A stretch of DNA of 64,000 nt from Callorhinus ursinus (GCF_003265705.1 NW_020312867.1:10763228-10827227), one strand, 5' to 3'. Positions 53,891-64,000 are shown, counted from the first letter of the stretch. A program made the numbers and translations. The notes: a model not told the origin generated them from the sequence alone.

Positions 53891-54152
53891 ATTGTAGCAA
53901 CTCTGGCTACTGACCGTTCTCGCCCCACCCCACCCCACTGCTCCTCTGGGGTGATTACTTTTGTTTGCTTGATGTTTGTTTATTTGTTTAGTGACTTGGC
54001 TGAACTAATTCTGTGAAGTCTATTTCCCTGGCAGTGGGCAGCCTCTGATGTCCCTGCTCAGATTTGTTCTTCTGGCTACCTAGGGGTCATCCTTGAATCC
54101 ACAGAAGCTACTCAGTGGTCAAAGATTGGGCTCAGGCTTCCTTAGCCAGTTA

Positions 54153-54155
<3 letters not shown>
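53891..54155 (-). repeat. Possible further old L1 sequence (antisense)
   Basis: 'GGGGTGATTACTTTTGTTTG' and 'GAACTAATTCTGTGAAGTCT' may be the 5' part of the same old L1. Low confidence. Confidence 0.35.
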
Positions 54156-54203
<48 letters not shown>

Positions 54204-54206
54204 CGC
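54156..54206. repeat. (TG)n(CG)n alternating purine-pyrimidine tract
   Basis: About 19 TG units followed by six GC units, entirely alternating purine and pyrimidine, a sequence type prone to Z-DNA. Confidence 0.95.
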
Positions 54207-55420
54207 AGCTATCCCAGCTCAGGGACTTTATGTTTTGGGCCTACCTTCAGCCAGGGGCTAACTTGGAAGACCTCCTCCACCACTCCCGTGCTTGCATGCA
54301 TTTATCAAGACTTCCAGGGATGCATGTGGCTCTCTTTTTACTCCTGGCTTCTGGAGGGTTCCCCAGGGTTTGAGGAGCTCATTGGTTCGCCAGCGTTTCA
54401 TAGAGGCTGTGCTTGAACTCCTGTGCTGAGAGGCTTCTGCCCCTTGTTGATTAATCTGTGTGTGACGTGGGGCATGCTTGCATGTCTGACCCCAGCTTCC
54501 AATGCTCCCAGGTACATGCAGACCCCTGGGTCAGCCGTGACCCCAGGAGTGTTCTTAGCTGTCTTTTACCCTGTTTCTTTTTGTTCAACTTTCGGCCCCT
54601 CTGCCACTTCACTGTTGCTACCAGTATTATGGAGCTCCCCGCACACTCTCAATCTGCCTTCACCAAGATCTCCTGGTTTTCAACAACAGCCCTAAGCAAG
54701 GAATTCTCCACATTCTCTTCCAAATAAAGTCAGCCCCCTCCGGGCAGTACGGTGGAGCTCTTCCTCCTTCCGGCCTGTCTCTTCCCCAGGGAAGACCACG
54801 GCCCGCTTCCCCGGGAGTGACACTCTTGCTCTGCAAGCGGACCATGGGAGGGGTGGTAGGTTCTCTCTTCTTACCTTTCCCCGAACAGCATGGAACCTCC
54901 CCGTGAACGAGCTGGGGCAGGGACGGTTGGGGCCTCCCGATGTTCAGCCTGCCCTACCTGGAACAGAGCTTCCACCACACAAACAGAGAAAGGAGGCCTC
55001 AGCTCCTTCATCTACACCCACCCAGATTAGCGGTTCTGCAACAGGGGGCTGGAGGAATATGGGAGACTTGCCCTTCTCAGAGTGAAACTGTAGCCCGAGG
55101 CTGGGAACTGAGGGAAAAGGGAGTCCCCGTCTGCTTGGCCATACTCACCTGCGGGAGTTTCCATCACACAAAACTGGGGGAGGAAGAGGGAGCAGGTCAT
55201 GGCTCAGGTACCACAGACTCTTGCTGTCCTTCCTGAGATTTCATAGATTTTCTTCAGTGAATGTCTCTCCACTTGCTTTACGCCCTTAAGATGATTCTAG
55301 AGACTGTAAGTATTTTTTTAAAAATATTTTTTCCCACTCAGATCATTGTTTTTCTGTGAAAAGAGTCAGCCAGACTCCTCACTCTGCTATTTCTGATGTA
55401 TCTTAATATTATCATCTAAT
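54207..55420 (-). repeat. Possible 5' region of old L1 (antisense)
   Basis: The right end, 'GATTTCATAGATTTTCTTCA', 'GTGAATGTCTCTCCACTTGC' and 'CTTAAGATGATTCTAGAGAC', recalls old L1 sequence in reverse. The GC-richer 54207-54930 could be its 5' part or host DNA. The frames here have no host-gene domain. Confidence 0.4.
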
Positions 55421-55469
55421 CTCAGTGCAAGAATGACCATGGAGTTCTTGCTGCTTCTTTCACAGACCC

Positions 55470-56345
55470 AGCCTCCCAAGAAATCCTACTGGTTCTACCT
55501 TGAAATTTTATCCAAACTCTTCTCCCCTCCTTGACTGCTATCATCGTGGTCCAAGCCATCATCTTCTCTCACCCTGCAAGAGCCTCCTCTTTGGGGTCAT
55601 TTCCCAATGATGTGACCCTGTATTATCTCTCTCATCTCCTCTTTCTTCTGGTCACTCCACCCCAGCCAATCTGCTCCTCGCTGAACAGGCCAAACCTAAT
55701 TGTACCCCAGGGCCTTTGCAACCACTGTCCCTCTGTACAGGATGCATTTTTCTAATTATCTACATTGTTAATTCCTCATGCCAAGTAATTGCTCAGTGTA
55801 ATCTTCCTGAGGAGACCCATGCTGGCTACCTTAAAAAAAAAATTTTTTTTTAAGATTTTTATTTATTTATTGAGAGAGAGAGAATGGTAGAGAGAGAGCA
55901 TGAGAGGGAAGAAGGTCAGAGGGAGAGGCAGACTCCCTGCCGAGCAGGGAGCCCGATGCGGGACTCGATCCCGGGACTCCAGGATCATGACCTGAGCTGA
56001 GGGCAGTTGCTTAACCAACTGAGCCACCCAGGCGCCCATAAAAAAATTTTAATTTAATTTAATTTTAAAAATTCCAGTATATACCCTATCTTTCATACTG
56101 TAGCATTCCCAGCTTTCCTGGTCCCCCTTCCCTGCTCTAATTTTTCTTTTTTCCATGATGCTTTCCGCCATCAAACATGTAATAAAACTTATTTACATGC
56201 TGATTATTTCTTGTCTATACCCCTTGCTGGAACCTGAGCTGCATGAGGACAGGCATGTTCCTCTTTGTTCACTATTGTATTTTTAGCACTTAGAACACAG
56301 CCTGGAACAAAGAGCTCATTAAATATTTATTGGATGAATGAATTC
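55470..56345 (+). repeat. L2 LINE 3' region split by SINE
   Basis: 'CCCAGGGCCTTTGCAACCAC', 'TCAGTGTAATCTTCCTGAGG', then after the SINE 'GAGGACAGGCATGTTCCTCT' and the end 'CATTAAATATTTATTGGATG'. A well-ordered L2. Confidence 0.8.
55843..56037 (-). repeat. CAN SINE (antisense)
   Basis: TTTATTTATTGAGAGAGAG tail side to head 'CTGAGCCACCCAGGCGCCC'. A/T-rich near-repeats (TTAAAAAAAAAATTTT and ATAAAAAAATTTTA) flank it. CTGGAGTC subtype. Confidence 0.95.
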
Positions 56346-57344
56346 ACAAACTCTGATTAGTTATGTGGACAACATGACTGGATACAATTTGGGCAATAAA
56401 GAGAATACAGGATGAATTCTGGCCCTGTGTCCAGAATAAACTTGGGGTTTAATTAATGTAGTCTGCTGACACATTTCAGACCCTTGTGGGGGAAAATGGA
56501 AATTCCTCACTGGTGTTCACAAGAAAATAATACCAAGGCAAAGAAGTGGTTGTTATAGTCTCCTGAGAAAAGTGGTTGGTACAGTCTCACGAAGGTGGGT
56601 GTGGGCTTTCCCTATCAGACTACACACCTCCTCCTGACTAAACATTTAATAGTTAAGCCCAATATCTTAAGAGAACAAAAGGGTAGCAATCACTGGGGAG
56701 GGAGTGGTGGGGTTGTTTCACTTGAAATCGTTTCATTCCTTGTGATCGGCTTCCAGCTTCCCTCTGCCCTTTATTTACCCCTATCCCAGGGGAAGCGGAA
56801 TGTGGCTCGTGGCTAAATTTGGGAAGAGTAAACTCCAGTGTTCTGCTAGGGAGGGAGCCTCTCTGCAGGTACCAGTTCTCTTCTGCTCCTTTGGGCCATA
56901 AGTCTTACCCCCATCCTTCCACCCAGATGGGGAGGTCGGTCCCCGTCCATGTGGGCTAGGTAAATCTGCTTTTTTCCACAATTCAGCTATCAGGCCCATT
57001 TTACAGTAAACTGTGCCTTCCACACCAACAGCCTTTCTAAGTAATGAGGGTGTTAGTTCCAGCCTTCACGTGCCACTCCTTTGTCCTAATTCTCAAGTTA
57101 CTGGGAACTCAGGACAGGGGGAAGAGTGTGATCCATGAACCTCCTGAAAGACCTCCACATTTTTGCTTTCCTCGTGTGGGTCAGAGCTGGTCCACATGGA
57201 CACCCCGGCCACAAGGGAAGATGAAAAAGTGCTTGTTTGGCTTTTCCAGCCCCTCTCTTGGAAGGCAACAAGGGAGAAGGGGCTTGGGATGGCAGTGGAG
57301 TCAACTAGACCTGTCACAGAAGTCATCAAGAGCATCGCTCCTGA
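56346..57344. other. Unassigned sequence
   Basis: About 1 kb without a recognised repeat. Opposing frames at 57044-57379 and 57093-57458 overlap each other and run into MER5A. Confidence 0.4.
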
Positions 57345-57456
57345 GACCAACTGCATCAGCCTCACCTGGGAGCTCATAAGAAACGCAGACCCGCCCCCCA
57401 CCCCCTCAGACCTACTGAATCCGAGGCTGCATTTTAACAAGATGCGCAGGTGATTC
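57345..57456 (+). repeat. MER5A (hAT-Charlie) fragment
   Basis: 'CATCAGCCTCACCTGGGAGC' and 'CAGACCTACTGAATCCGAGG' with 'GCATTTTAACAAGATGCGCA' match MER5A. Confidence 0.75.
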
Positions 57457-57482
57457 ATGGGAACATTAACAGCTGAGAAGAT

Positions 57483-57701
57483 CAGGAGTCCACAAACTAC
57501 AGCCTGGGGGCCAAGTCCAACCTGTCTTTATAAACAAAGTTTTATTGAGACACAGACATGCCTCCACGTTGATGTTATCATCTACGGCCGCCTGTGCGTG
57601 ACAATGCCAGAGTTGGGTAGTTGTGACAGAGACCACATAGCTTGCAAAGCCTGAAATATTTACTCTCTGACCCCTGGCAGACAAAGCTTGCCGTCTCCCG
57701 G
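57483..57701. repeat. hAT-Charlie non-autonomous DNA transposon (MER-type)
   Basis: Inverted ends 'CAGGAGTCCACAAACTA' and 'AAGCTTGCCGTCTCCCGG'. Internal 'AAAGTTTTATTGAGACACAG' and 'GTAGTTGTGACAGAGACCAC' follow a well-known mammalian Charlie-type element, nearly full length. I am not sure of its MER number. Confidence 0.8.
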
Positions 57702-59009
57702 TCTGGACCGAGCTGAGGGCTGAGAGTATGGCTTGGTTGACAATGCTGCGGACAGACGTGACAAAGACACAGTAAAGACAGACATTTCTTTAGAATAAGA
57801 AAAACAGGAGGGCCCGGAGGGAAGGAGAGGGAAGAACCAGTAGAGCTGGAGACCCTGACAGGAAGGACGGTGAGTCAGCATCCTGGGGGAGGGGCACGGT
57901 GGAGTCAAGGTTGCACGTGAGAGCTTGAGGAAAGGATGGAAGGACAGAGGTGGGGCAGGCATCCAGCTAATTGTTAAGGTGACAAGAGGGGCATCTACAG
58001 GCTCTTGGTTGGGTGGCCATGGCATTTGGAATTTCCCACCATGCTGAGCATACAATGAGACATCAAGTGAGCATCTATCAATGGTTTTTGAAGGGAAAAA
58101 GGAACCTCAGGATATAAATTGAGGTTCCCGACAGAGCCTTTTGCCTTCACTTCAAATGCCAGCATCGTGTGCCTTCACGCAAACAAACCCTGTGGGATAG
58201 GGAGAGGACTGAGTCCTCCTGTTCCCGCTACACAGCTGGGAAATCGTGGCCAAGAGGGGGGTCAGTGACGATCCCGAGGTCGCCAAGGCAGGAGGCCATC
58301 TGGACACCTTCCTCACATGGAGGCTGCTTGAGAACCAGAGAGACGGGGGGGCTGGGGCTTCCGCCTGGGACAGTTGGCTGCTCAGGGACTCCAGGGATCT
58401 TTGTCAACAAATCGAAACACAATGGCAGGTTTTTGGAAGAGGCCTCTGATTTTGCGATACCTGGGCCCAAAAGCGAGGGTTGCATTTCTGCACCAGACTG
58501 AGCTTTTGCTGGAATGCGAGGTTGGGGGTGGGAGCCAGAGAGAGAGAGCAGGGTGCAATTTCTGCCAGGGCCTCAGGGAGACCAGAGTTGACAGGAGGGG
58601 AGGATGCCAAGGGCAGTCTCTGTGGCCCTTCTCCTTTTCTGGGCACTGCCCCCCCCACCGCCTTTTCCCCAAACATCCTCCAGCTCTGTTTCCCCAGCTG
58701 CCCGAGGCCTGTTCCCAGAGCTGAGGCTCTGGTGCATGCTCTGATCCTCCTCGTTCCCCTTCCCAGACCCCATCCAAACTTCTCTGGGTTGTGTCCTACC
58801 TCCTCAGGAACACTTCCTGAAACACTCACCCATGCTGATTCTGCCTGCCCTGCTTCCCTGAAGTGGAACCTGAATACACTGGGGTGCGGGTGGCTTATTT
58901 TGGAGATGTTCCTGCGAAGCAGGACTTGGGGAGGAGGGTGGGGGAGGGGAGCGTTAAGGAGGAAAAGTCCCACTGAGTTGTGTTATTAAGGTTGCTCTTT
59001 TGGTTAATG
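57702..59009. other. Unassigned, GC-rich sequence
   Basis: No repeat recognised. Long opposing frames (58404-58973 minus, 189 codons; 58480-58989 plus, 169 codons) occupy the same DNA, and neither shows a domain. They look like chance frames in GC-rich sequence. Confidence 0.45.
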
Positions 59010-59166
59010 GCATAAAAATGCACCACAAGCACGCCCATTTTGAAGCTTTGGTGTAGAAGCATACAAATTTAGAATATTTTTCTCTTCTTGTATTAATACA
59101 CCCTAAGCCTGTATATTTCCAGGAAGATTATCTTCATTGAACTCTATTGTGTTTGGTATTAATAAA

Positions 59167-59396
59167 GCAACACTAACTTTCTTTTTTTTTTTAAGATTTT
59201 ATTTATTTATTTGAGAGAGAGAGAATGAGAAACAGAGAGCACGAGAGGGAAGAGGGTCAGAGGGAGAAGCAGACTTCCCGCTGAGCAGGGAGCCCGATGC
59301 GGGACTCGATCCCCGGACTCCAGGATCATGACGTGAGCCGAAGGCAGTCGCTCAACCAACTGAGCCACCCAGGCGGCTGCAACACTGACTTTCTTT
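59167..59396 (-). repeat. CAN SINE (antisense) with TSD
   Basis: The body is 59185-59378. Repeats GCAACACTAACTTTCTTT (59167-59184) and GCAACACTGACTTTCTTT (59379-59396) differ by one base. Confidence 0.96.
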
Positions 59397-59866
59397 AGTT
59401 GCTGTTTGCCTGGTATCTACTTCTATCCCTCTCCTTCCAGTCTTTCTGTGCCTCATACATTGAGTGTAAATAAAATGGAGTTGGAGTGGAAAAGAATCCA
59501 GTTTTGTTTTTTAATAAGAGCTTTTAACTTTATATTCTTTTATTGTTATGCTTGGTATAACTGCGTTTTTCGACCATTTTATTTTGGACATTTTATTCAT
59601 TCCACTTTTTCTGTTTTTTTTTTTTTGGTTTTGTTTTTTTGTTTTTTCTCTTTCTTGTCACCTTTTGGGTTGGGAGAGGTTTTTACTTCTCCATATTGAA
59701 ATTTTTTCATCTTGGTTTTGAAGTTATATGCTTTATTCCATTATTTTATCTTTGTTACTGAAATTTTAACATGCACATTTAACTCAATGAATTCCCAATC
59801 AAGAATTTTACCCTCCTTCTGGGCCCTATGGTAATCTTTGAGTGCTTTAATTTTGACACCTACCTC

Positions 59867-60127
59867 TCTACTTATTTGTAATTTTTTTTTAATTTTATGA
59901 TTCCTTTCCTTTTTTTTTTTTTAAAGATTTTATTTATTTGACAGAGAGAGATAGTGAGACCAGGAACACAAGCAGGGGGAGTGGGAGAGGGAGAAGCCGG
60001 CTTCCCACGGAGTAAGGGAGCCCGATGCGGGGCTCGATTCCAGGACCCTGGGATCACGACCTGAGCCGAAGGCAGACAGACGCTTCACGACTGAGCCACC
60101 CAGGCGCCCCTCTACTTACTTGTAATT
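59867..60127 (-). repeat. CAN SINE (antisense) with TSD and apparent 3' transduction
   Basis: Repeats TCTACTTATTTGTAATT and TCTACTTACTTGTAATT bound the insert, whose body ends at 60110. On the tail side two poly(T) tracts (59882-59890 and 59910-59922) enclose about 19 nt that is not SINE. Read in sense this is SINE, A-tail, extra sequence, second A-tail. Confidence 0.9.
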
Positions 60128-60444
60128 TATATCCAGAATTTTAGTTCTGTATTTAGTACTTTGGCACACAACTCAGGCAGTAATATGATTATTATTTTCT
60201 GAATCAGTTTCTGCTTAGATTTGCTCACATATTTTTCTTGCTTTACTTGTGCTCCATTCCTTCTTTCATCTCAGACCTTCCTCCCGGGATCATGGTCTTT
60301 CTATTGGAAGCATCTATTGTCTTGAGAACTTCCTTTAAGAAGGATCTGTGCATAGTACATGCTCTAAGCTTATTTTTACCTGAATATTTTAATTTTGCCT
60401 TCATTTTTTATTTATTGTAGCAATATAATTAAAAATTATCTTAG

Positions 60445-60635
60445 GGGCACCTGGGTGTTGCTGTCAGTTAAGCATCCAACTCTTGGTTTCAGCTCAGGTT
60501 GTGAGATCGAGCCCTGCATCAGGCCCTGTGCTCAGCATGGAGTTGGCTTGAGATTCTCTCTCCCTTTCCCCTCTGCCCCTCCTGCTTGTGTTCTCTATCT
60601 CTCTCTAAAATAAATAAAATAAATCTTTAAAAATT
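60445..60635 (+). repeat. Older CAN SINE (sense)
   Basis: 'GGGCACCTGGGTGTTGCTGT', 'AAGCATCCAACTCTTGGTTT' and 'CATGGAGTTGGCTTGAGATT' mark an older SINE type, ending in an AAATAAAATAAATC tail. Confidence 0.92.
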
Positions 60636-61330
60636 TTTTTTTCTTAAATTAGTTTTGGGATACCTATGATTCCCTTTCCCCCTCCTCTACATTCATTGCT
60701 TTGGCATTTTGCATACATGTTGTTCTTAATGGTTTTGGAATCGGCTTGTCAGGTCCTCTAAAAAGGAAATATACTGGGGCCATGATTGGGAGTAAACCCA
60801 ATGTAGAGATCAATCTGGGAAGGCATTGCCATCAATACTGAGTCTTTACACATCTATGAACCCCGTGGAAAAAAGTAACCACTGCTTTTTTTTTTTCTTT
60901 TCTTTTTGGTTACTGTCATACGTGGGATTTTTTTTTTTTTTTACCATTATTCTTTCTAATTTTCTATTTGGTTTTTGTTCATGTAGAAGAAACCTTTTGA
61001 ATGTCACCTACTGATCCTGTGTCTGATTATTTACTGAACTCTGGTGTTAGTTCTAAAAGGTTTTGGTGGATTTATATTTGTTAGATGAACAGCCGTATTG
61101 TTGTAAACAAGGACATATTTCTCACTTTTCTTCCAATAGTTATACATCTAATTTTTGTTCTTGTTTTATTCTTTGTCTAGGACCTATTATTGCAAAACAT
61201 CCTTGAAGGCTAGCATCTCTGTCTTGTTCCTGACTTTTATGTGACTATTTCTAATGTTTTACCATTCAGCTTGTTTCAAGTTTCCTGCAAAAATTTTTTT
61301 TAAAAAATTTCTTGAAGAAGCTTTTTTCCT

Positions 61331-61431
61331 ACTATTAGCTGAATGCAGTTTGCAAACAGTTGTGTGACTGTGTGTGGGGGGGTGTGTTTTAGATCAGAGA
61401 CCAGTGTTGAATTTTACTCATGGCCTTTCTG
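61331..61431. other. Unassigned short stretch
   Basis: TG- and G-rich at 61367-61389. It may be part of the surrounding L1. Confidence 0.35.
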
Positions 61432-61848
61432 CATTGTATCAGTCCACTATTGACACACTAACACTATGTAACAATCACCACATACGCAGTGGATTAGTAC
61501 AATAATTAGTACTTGCACATTTGTGGGTTGACTAGGATTTGGCTGTTACAAACATCTCTTATCCTTCTTGGACCAGTGATCCACCAGGGAATGTTCTGTG
61601 ATGATGGCAGAAGTAGAAGAGGAGATGAGCAGAAACAAAGGATACCACAATAGAGCTAGGTTTGAGACACACCCACTTCCACCCCATTCTCATTGGTGAA
61701 ACCAAGTCACATGGCAAAGCCCAACAACAGCGTGAAGGTGGGGGAGGTATACTCAGCCTCTGGAGGAAGGAACTCAAAGTCACATGGCAGAAAGTGTGGA
61801 TACAGGGACGGATAGAAAACTGGGAAGAGGAACACAATTGATTACATG
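61432..61848 (-). repeat. MLT1-type LTR (antisense)
   Basis: 'GGTGAAACCAAGTCACATGG', 'GGAACTCAAAGTCACATGGC' and 'GTGTGGATACAGGGACGG' match a MaLR LTR in reverse. It interrupts the L1. Confidence 0.7.
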
Positions 61849-62036
61849 CATCTATTGAGATATTTATAGACTCTGTCTCCCACCCTTGGATGTTATATAA
61901 TTATATTAGTAAATTTCAAATTGTTGAAACATCATTGCATGCTTGGAGTAAACCCTGCTTGTCTCCATCCCTTATTACTATTATAATTAGATGGCTGGTT
62001 TTTATTTTCTAAAATTCTTCCTGTGATTAATAGGCT
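61849..62036 (-). repeat. Old L1 (antisense), continuation
   Basis: 'GTTGAAACATCATTGCATGC' and 'GGAGTAAACCCTGCTTG' match the L1 ORF2 block next to the part before the LTR. Confidence 0.65.
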
Positions 62037-62294
62037 TCCACTGGTGATTGTGTAAAAGGGAAGACAGGACTCACTCCTGGGTGGGTTCTGCTAAAAGATT
62101 GTTTTGTGGGTGGGGGGCTCCCCCATCTGTATGAGGGGTAAGTAACCACCTGTGACTCTGTGCTTCCTCTGGCTGCTGGCTGTCCTGTGTCCTGAGCTGG
62201 TGCAGGAGTAGGTGCCTGGCTGTTGCTACTTTCCACAGACCGGGGGCGGGGCGGGGGGGGCGGAGTTACTGAGTGGCCCTGATGACATTTCCCC
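62037..62294. other. Unassigned sequence with GC-box tract
   Basis: A G-rich stretch with three GGGCGG-like units at 62241-62265. No transcript evidence. Confidence 0.4.
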
Positions 62295-62745
62295 GCTATG
62301 GATTGAATTGTGTCCATCCAGAATTAATATGTTAGAGCTCAAACCTCCAGTACCTCAGAATGTGACCTTACTTGGAAATAGGGTCATTGCAGATGTAATT
62401 AGTTAGGACAAGGTCATTAGGGTGGGCCCTAATCCAATAGGACTAGGGTCCTTATAAAAAAGGGAAGTTTGGACACACACGTGCACACAGGGAGAACATA
62501 GGCAGAGATCAGGGTGATATTTCTGCAAGTCAGTGGACAAGATTGCCAGTCAACTACCAGAAGCTGGGGCAGAGGCATGGAATAGATTCTACCTCACAGA
62601 TCTCAGAAGGAACCAACCTTGCTGATACTTTGATCTTGAACTTCTAGCCTCCAGATCCGTGAGGCAAAAAAAATTTCTGTGGCTTAAGTCATCTAATTTG
62701 TTGTATGTAACGGAGGCCCTAGGAAGCTAAAATACCCTCTTCCCC
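62295..62745 (+). repeat. MLT1-type LTR
   Basis: 'AGTACCTCAGAATGTGACCT', 'CATTGCAGATGTAATTAGTT', 'CCCTAATCCAATAGGACTAG' and 'GATCTTGAACTTCTAGCCTC' follow an MLT1 subtype from end to end. Confidence 0.92.
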
Positions 62746-63059
62746 AAATAATCACACTGGCAAACACTTGAGAACCCCCGCTCATTCCTTGGGTTGATTA
62801 ATTTTTCGTTCAGAGCTCTCTAACACTTCCATTTCCCTGGAGTTTATTCTCTGCCTGTGTTTTTATTTGATGTTGCTTACAATCTTCTTTCCTTCACAGA
62901 TTCGCTACCATCAACTTTCTAGTCAATATTTTTAATCAAATGACCACAGTCTCATTTTCCGGGTTGTGATAGACTCATTCCCACATTGTATATAATCTTC
63001 TGTCATTCTTGCAGTTTGGGGCCATCTATTTCCCTGAACCAATTTTGGTACAGCTATTA
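62746..63059. other. Unassigned AT-rich sequence
   Basis: Nothing recognised. Confidence 0.35.
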
Positions 63060-63190
63060 TGAACTCTATTTTATGTATGAAAACAATGATGTCAACAGGG
63101 TCAATTACTCGTTTCTAGTCATATAACCATTAGATGAAAGTTGCAGCTAGAATACGGGCACCCTAGTTCCTAAGTCGACACGTGTCTCAC
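63060..63190 (-). repeat. Probable MIR (antisense)
   Basis: 'CTATTTTATGTATGAAAACA' and 'GTTGCAGCTAGAATACGGGC' followed by 'ACCCTAGTTCCTAAGTC' fit a diverged MIR in reverse. Confidence 0.5.
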
Positions 63191-63415
63191 TGCCAGGAAG
63201 GGCAGGATGATTGTCTGTGTGATATTCTAGCAGATTATTAGAGTCCTCCTGCAGCAACGTGTGGAGCATTGTTCTGGGGCCTCATGTGAGTTCAGTGCTG
63301 TGATCAGTTAGAGGTGTGTACCGTGCATGTAGGAGGGAGAAGGGGAAGTAGAGTGTTAAACCTTTTCTGTCTACACTAGTTTTGTTATTCTTCCAAATTT
63401 TGGCTCATGCTCTTA
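63191..63415. other. Unassigned sequence
   Basis: Nothing recognised. Confidence 0.35.
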
Positions 63416-63640
63416 AGATTTCAATTTGCAGGGAGCCTGGGTGGCTCAGTTGGTTAAGCAACTACTTTCGGCCCAGGTCATGATCCTGGAGTCTCGGGAT
63501 CGAGTCCCAATCAGGTTCCCTGCTCGGCGGGGAGTCTGCTTCTCCCTCTGACCCTCTTCCCTCTCGTGCTCTCTATCTCTCATTCTCTCTCTCTCAAATA
63601 AATAAATAAAATCTTTAAAAAAAAAAGATTTCAATTTGCA
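63416..63640 (+). repeat. CAN SINE (sense) with perfect TSD
   Basis: The body is 63431-63625. Identical 15-bp repeats AGATTTCAATTTGCA lie at 63416-63430 and 63626-63640. CTGGAGTC subtype. Confidence 0.97.
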
Positions 63641-64000
63641 AAGAATGCAAAGGAACCCCCAACCGATTAATTTTATGTTGAAAAGATTAGCTAATCTGTC
63701 AAGTGGAGTAAAATATACTTTAAAAAAAATCTCCTATGTCAATTAAAACCTTTTTTTTTTTTTTTAATGGAGGTGGCAGTGGTGTAGACTAAAGAGTGAG
63801 CAGGGTCCAAGCTAAGTGGTTTTAAAATGGAGACATCTTTGCTTCTTATTCCACCCTCTTTCTTTTATAGCATGTGCTTTTTGGATCAAAGAGAGTGTTT
63901 TGAATCTGTTTCATTCCCACATTCCTCCATCAGAGTGTTTTCACTTCTCTAAAAGACTTGCCTCTCTCCTGACTACTGAAGGGAATGAAAAGAACGGGTA
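63641..64000. other. Unassigned sequence
   Basis: A poly(T) run at 63752-63766. No gene or repeat recognised before the window ends. Confidence 0.35.

Larger units (their letters stand above)
59010..61330 (-). repeat. Old L1 LINE (antisense), split by three SINEs
   Basis: 'GTTTGCCTGGTATCTACTTC', 'GAGCTTTTAACTTTATATTC', 'TTTATTTGTTAGATGAACAG'-type text and 'CATCTCTGTCTTGTTCCTGA' are ORF2 in reverse. It resumes at 61849 after an LTR. No intact ORF2. Confidence 0.75.

Noticed and set aside
58404..58989. Opposing 189- and 169-codon frames
   Set aside because: They occupy the same DNA on opposite strands, are Pro/Gly-rich and domain-free. Chance frames in GC-rich sequence are more likely.
19378..63625. 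Frames containing 'KDFIYLRERE'-type peptides
   Set aside because: These recur wherever an antisense CAN SINE is translated. SINEs do not encode proteins.
1..64000. Endogenous retrovirus with internal genes
   Set aside because: Only solo LTR-like blocks are visible. I saw no gag, pol or env sequence between any pair of LTRs.

Overview
The window is non-coding nuclear DNA from a placental mammal, specifically a caniform carnivoran. The diagnostic signal is a set of about sixteen CAN SINEs (tRNA-Lys-derived, head 'GCCTGGGTGGCTCAG', A-rich tail ending 'AAATAAATAAAATC'). Their consensus is the form found in bears, giant panda, pinnipeds and mustelids rather than the dog SINEC_Cf form, so an arctoid carnivoran is most likely. 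Species is not determined. Carnivore-type L1 3' ends support this.

I found no protein-coding exon, tRNA gene, rRNA gene, operon, CRISPR array or mobile bacterial element. Open reading frames in all frames are short, lack recognisable domains, or are translations of SINE, L1 and LTR sequence. The window is therefore intergenic or intronic.

Layout: 1-4.5 kb, L1 fragments, an L1 split by an MLT1 LTR, MIR and L2. 4.5-17 kb, mostly unassigned sequence with L2, MIR, a recurrent unassigned LTR-like family, a minus-strand L1 and a full L2 3' end. 17-21.6 kb, L1/HAL1-like LINE split by a SINE and an MLT1 LTR, plus MER5A. 21.6-31 kb, L2, MLT1, MIR, SINEs, a young L1 with a perfect target-site duplication (TSD) and a MIR split by an LTR. 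31-37 kb, GC-richer and repeat-poor, with an MLT2 LTR. 37-47 kb, MER5A/L1 nest, MST/MLT1 LTRs, a hAT-like DNA transposon and a U2 snRNA fragment. 47-48 kb, a repeat-free AT-rich block that looks like a conserved non-coding element. 48-56.3 kb, a dense pile of L1s in both orientations with nested SINEs and a (TTTC)n tract containing an assembly gap. 56-64 kb, unassigned sequence, then a long minus-strand L1 carrying three SINEs and an MLT1 LTR.

Since there are no genes, 'working together' means insertion history: ancient L2/MIR/MER5A are interrupted by MaLR/ERVL LTRs and old L1s, which are in turn interrupted by carnivore SINEs and the youngest L1. Points worth a second look are small: a template-switch-like hairpin in an old L1, a poly(A)-only retroinsertion inside a MIR, a perfect 19-bp-stem hairpin, a SINE with an apparent 3' transduction, a U2 fragment, several candidate regulatory blocks, and an LTR-like family with about ten copies that I cannot name. 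I saw nothing that I can defend as a previously undescribed gene system. Family names come from remembered consensus sequences, not from a database search.
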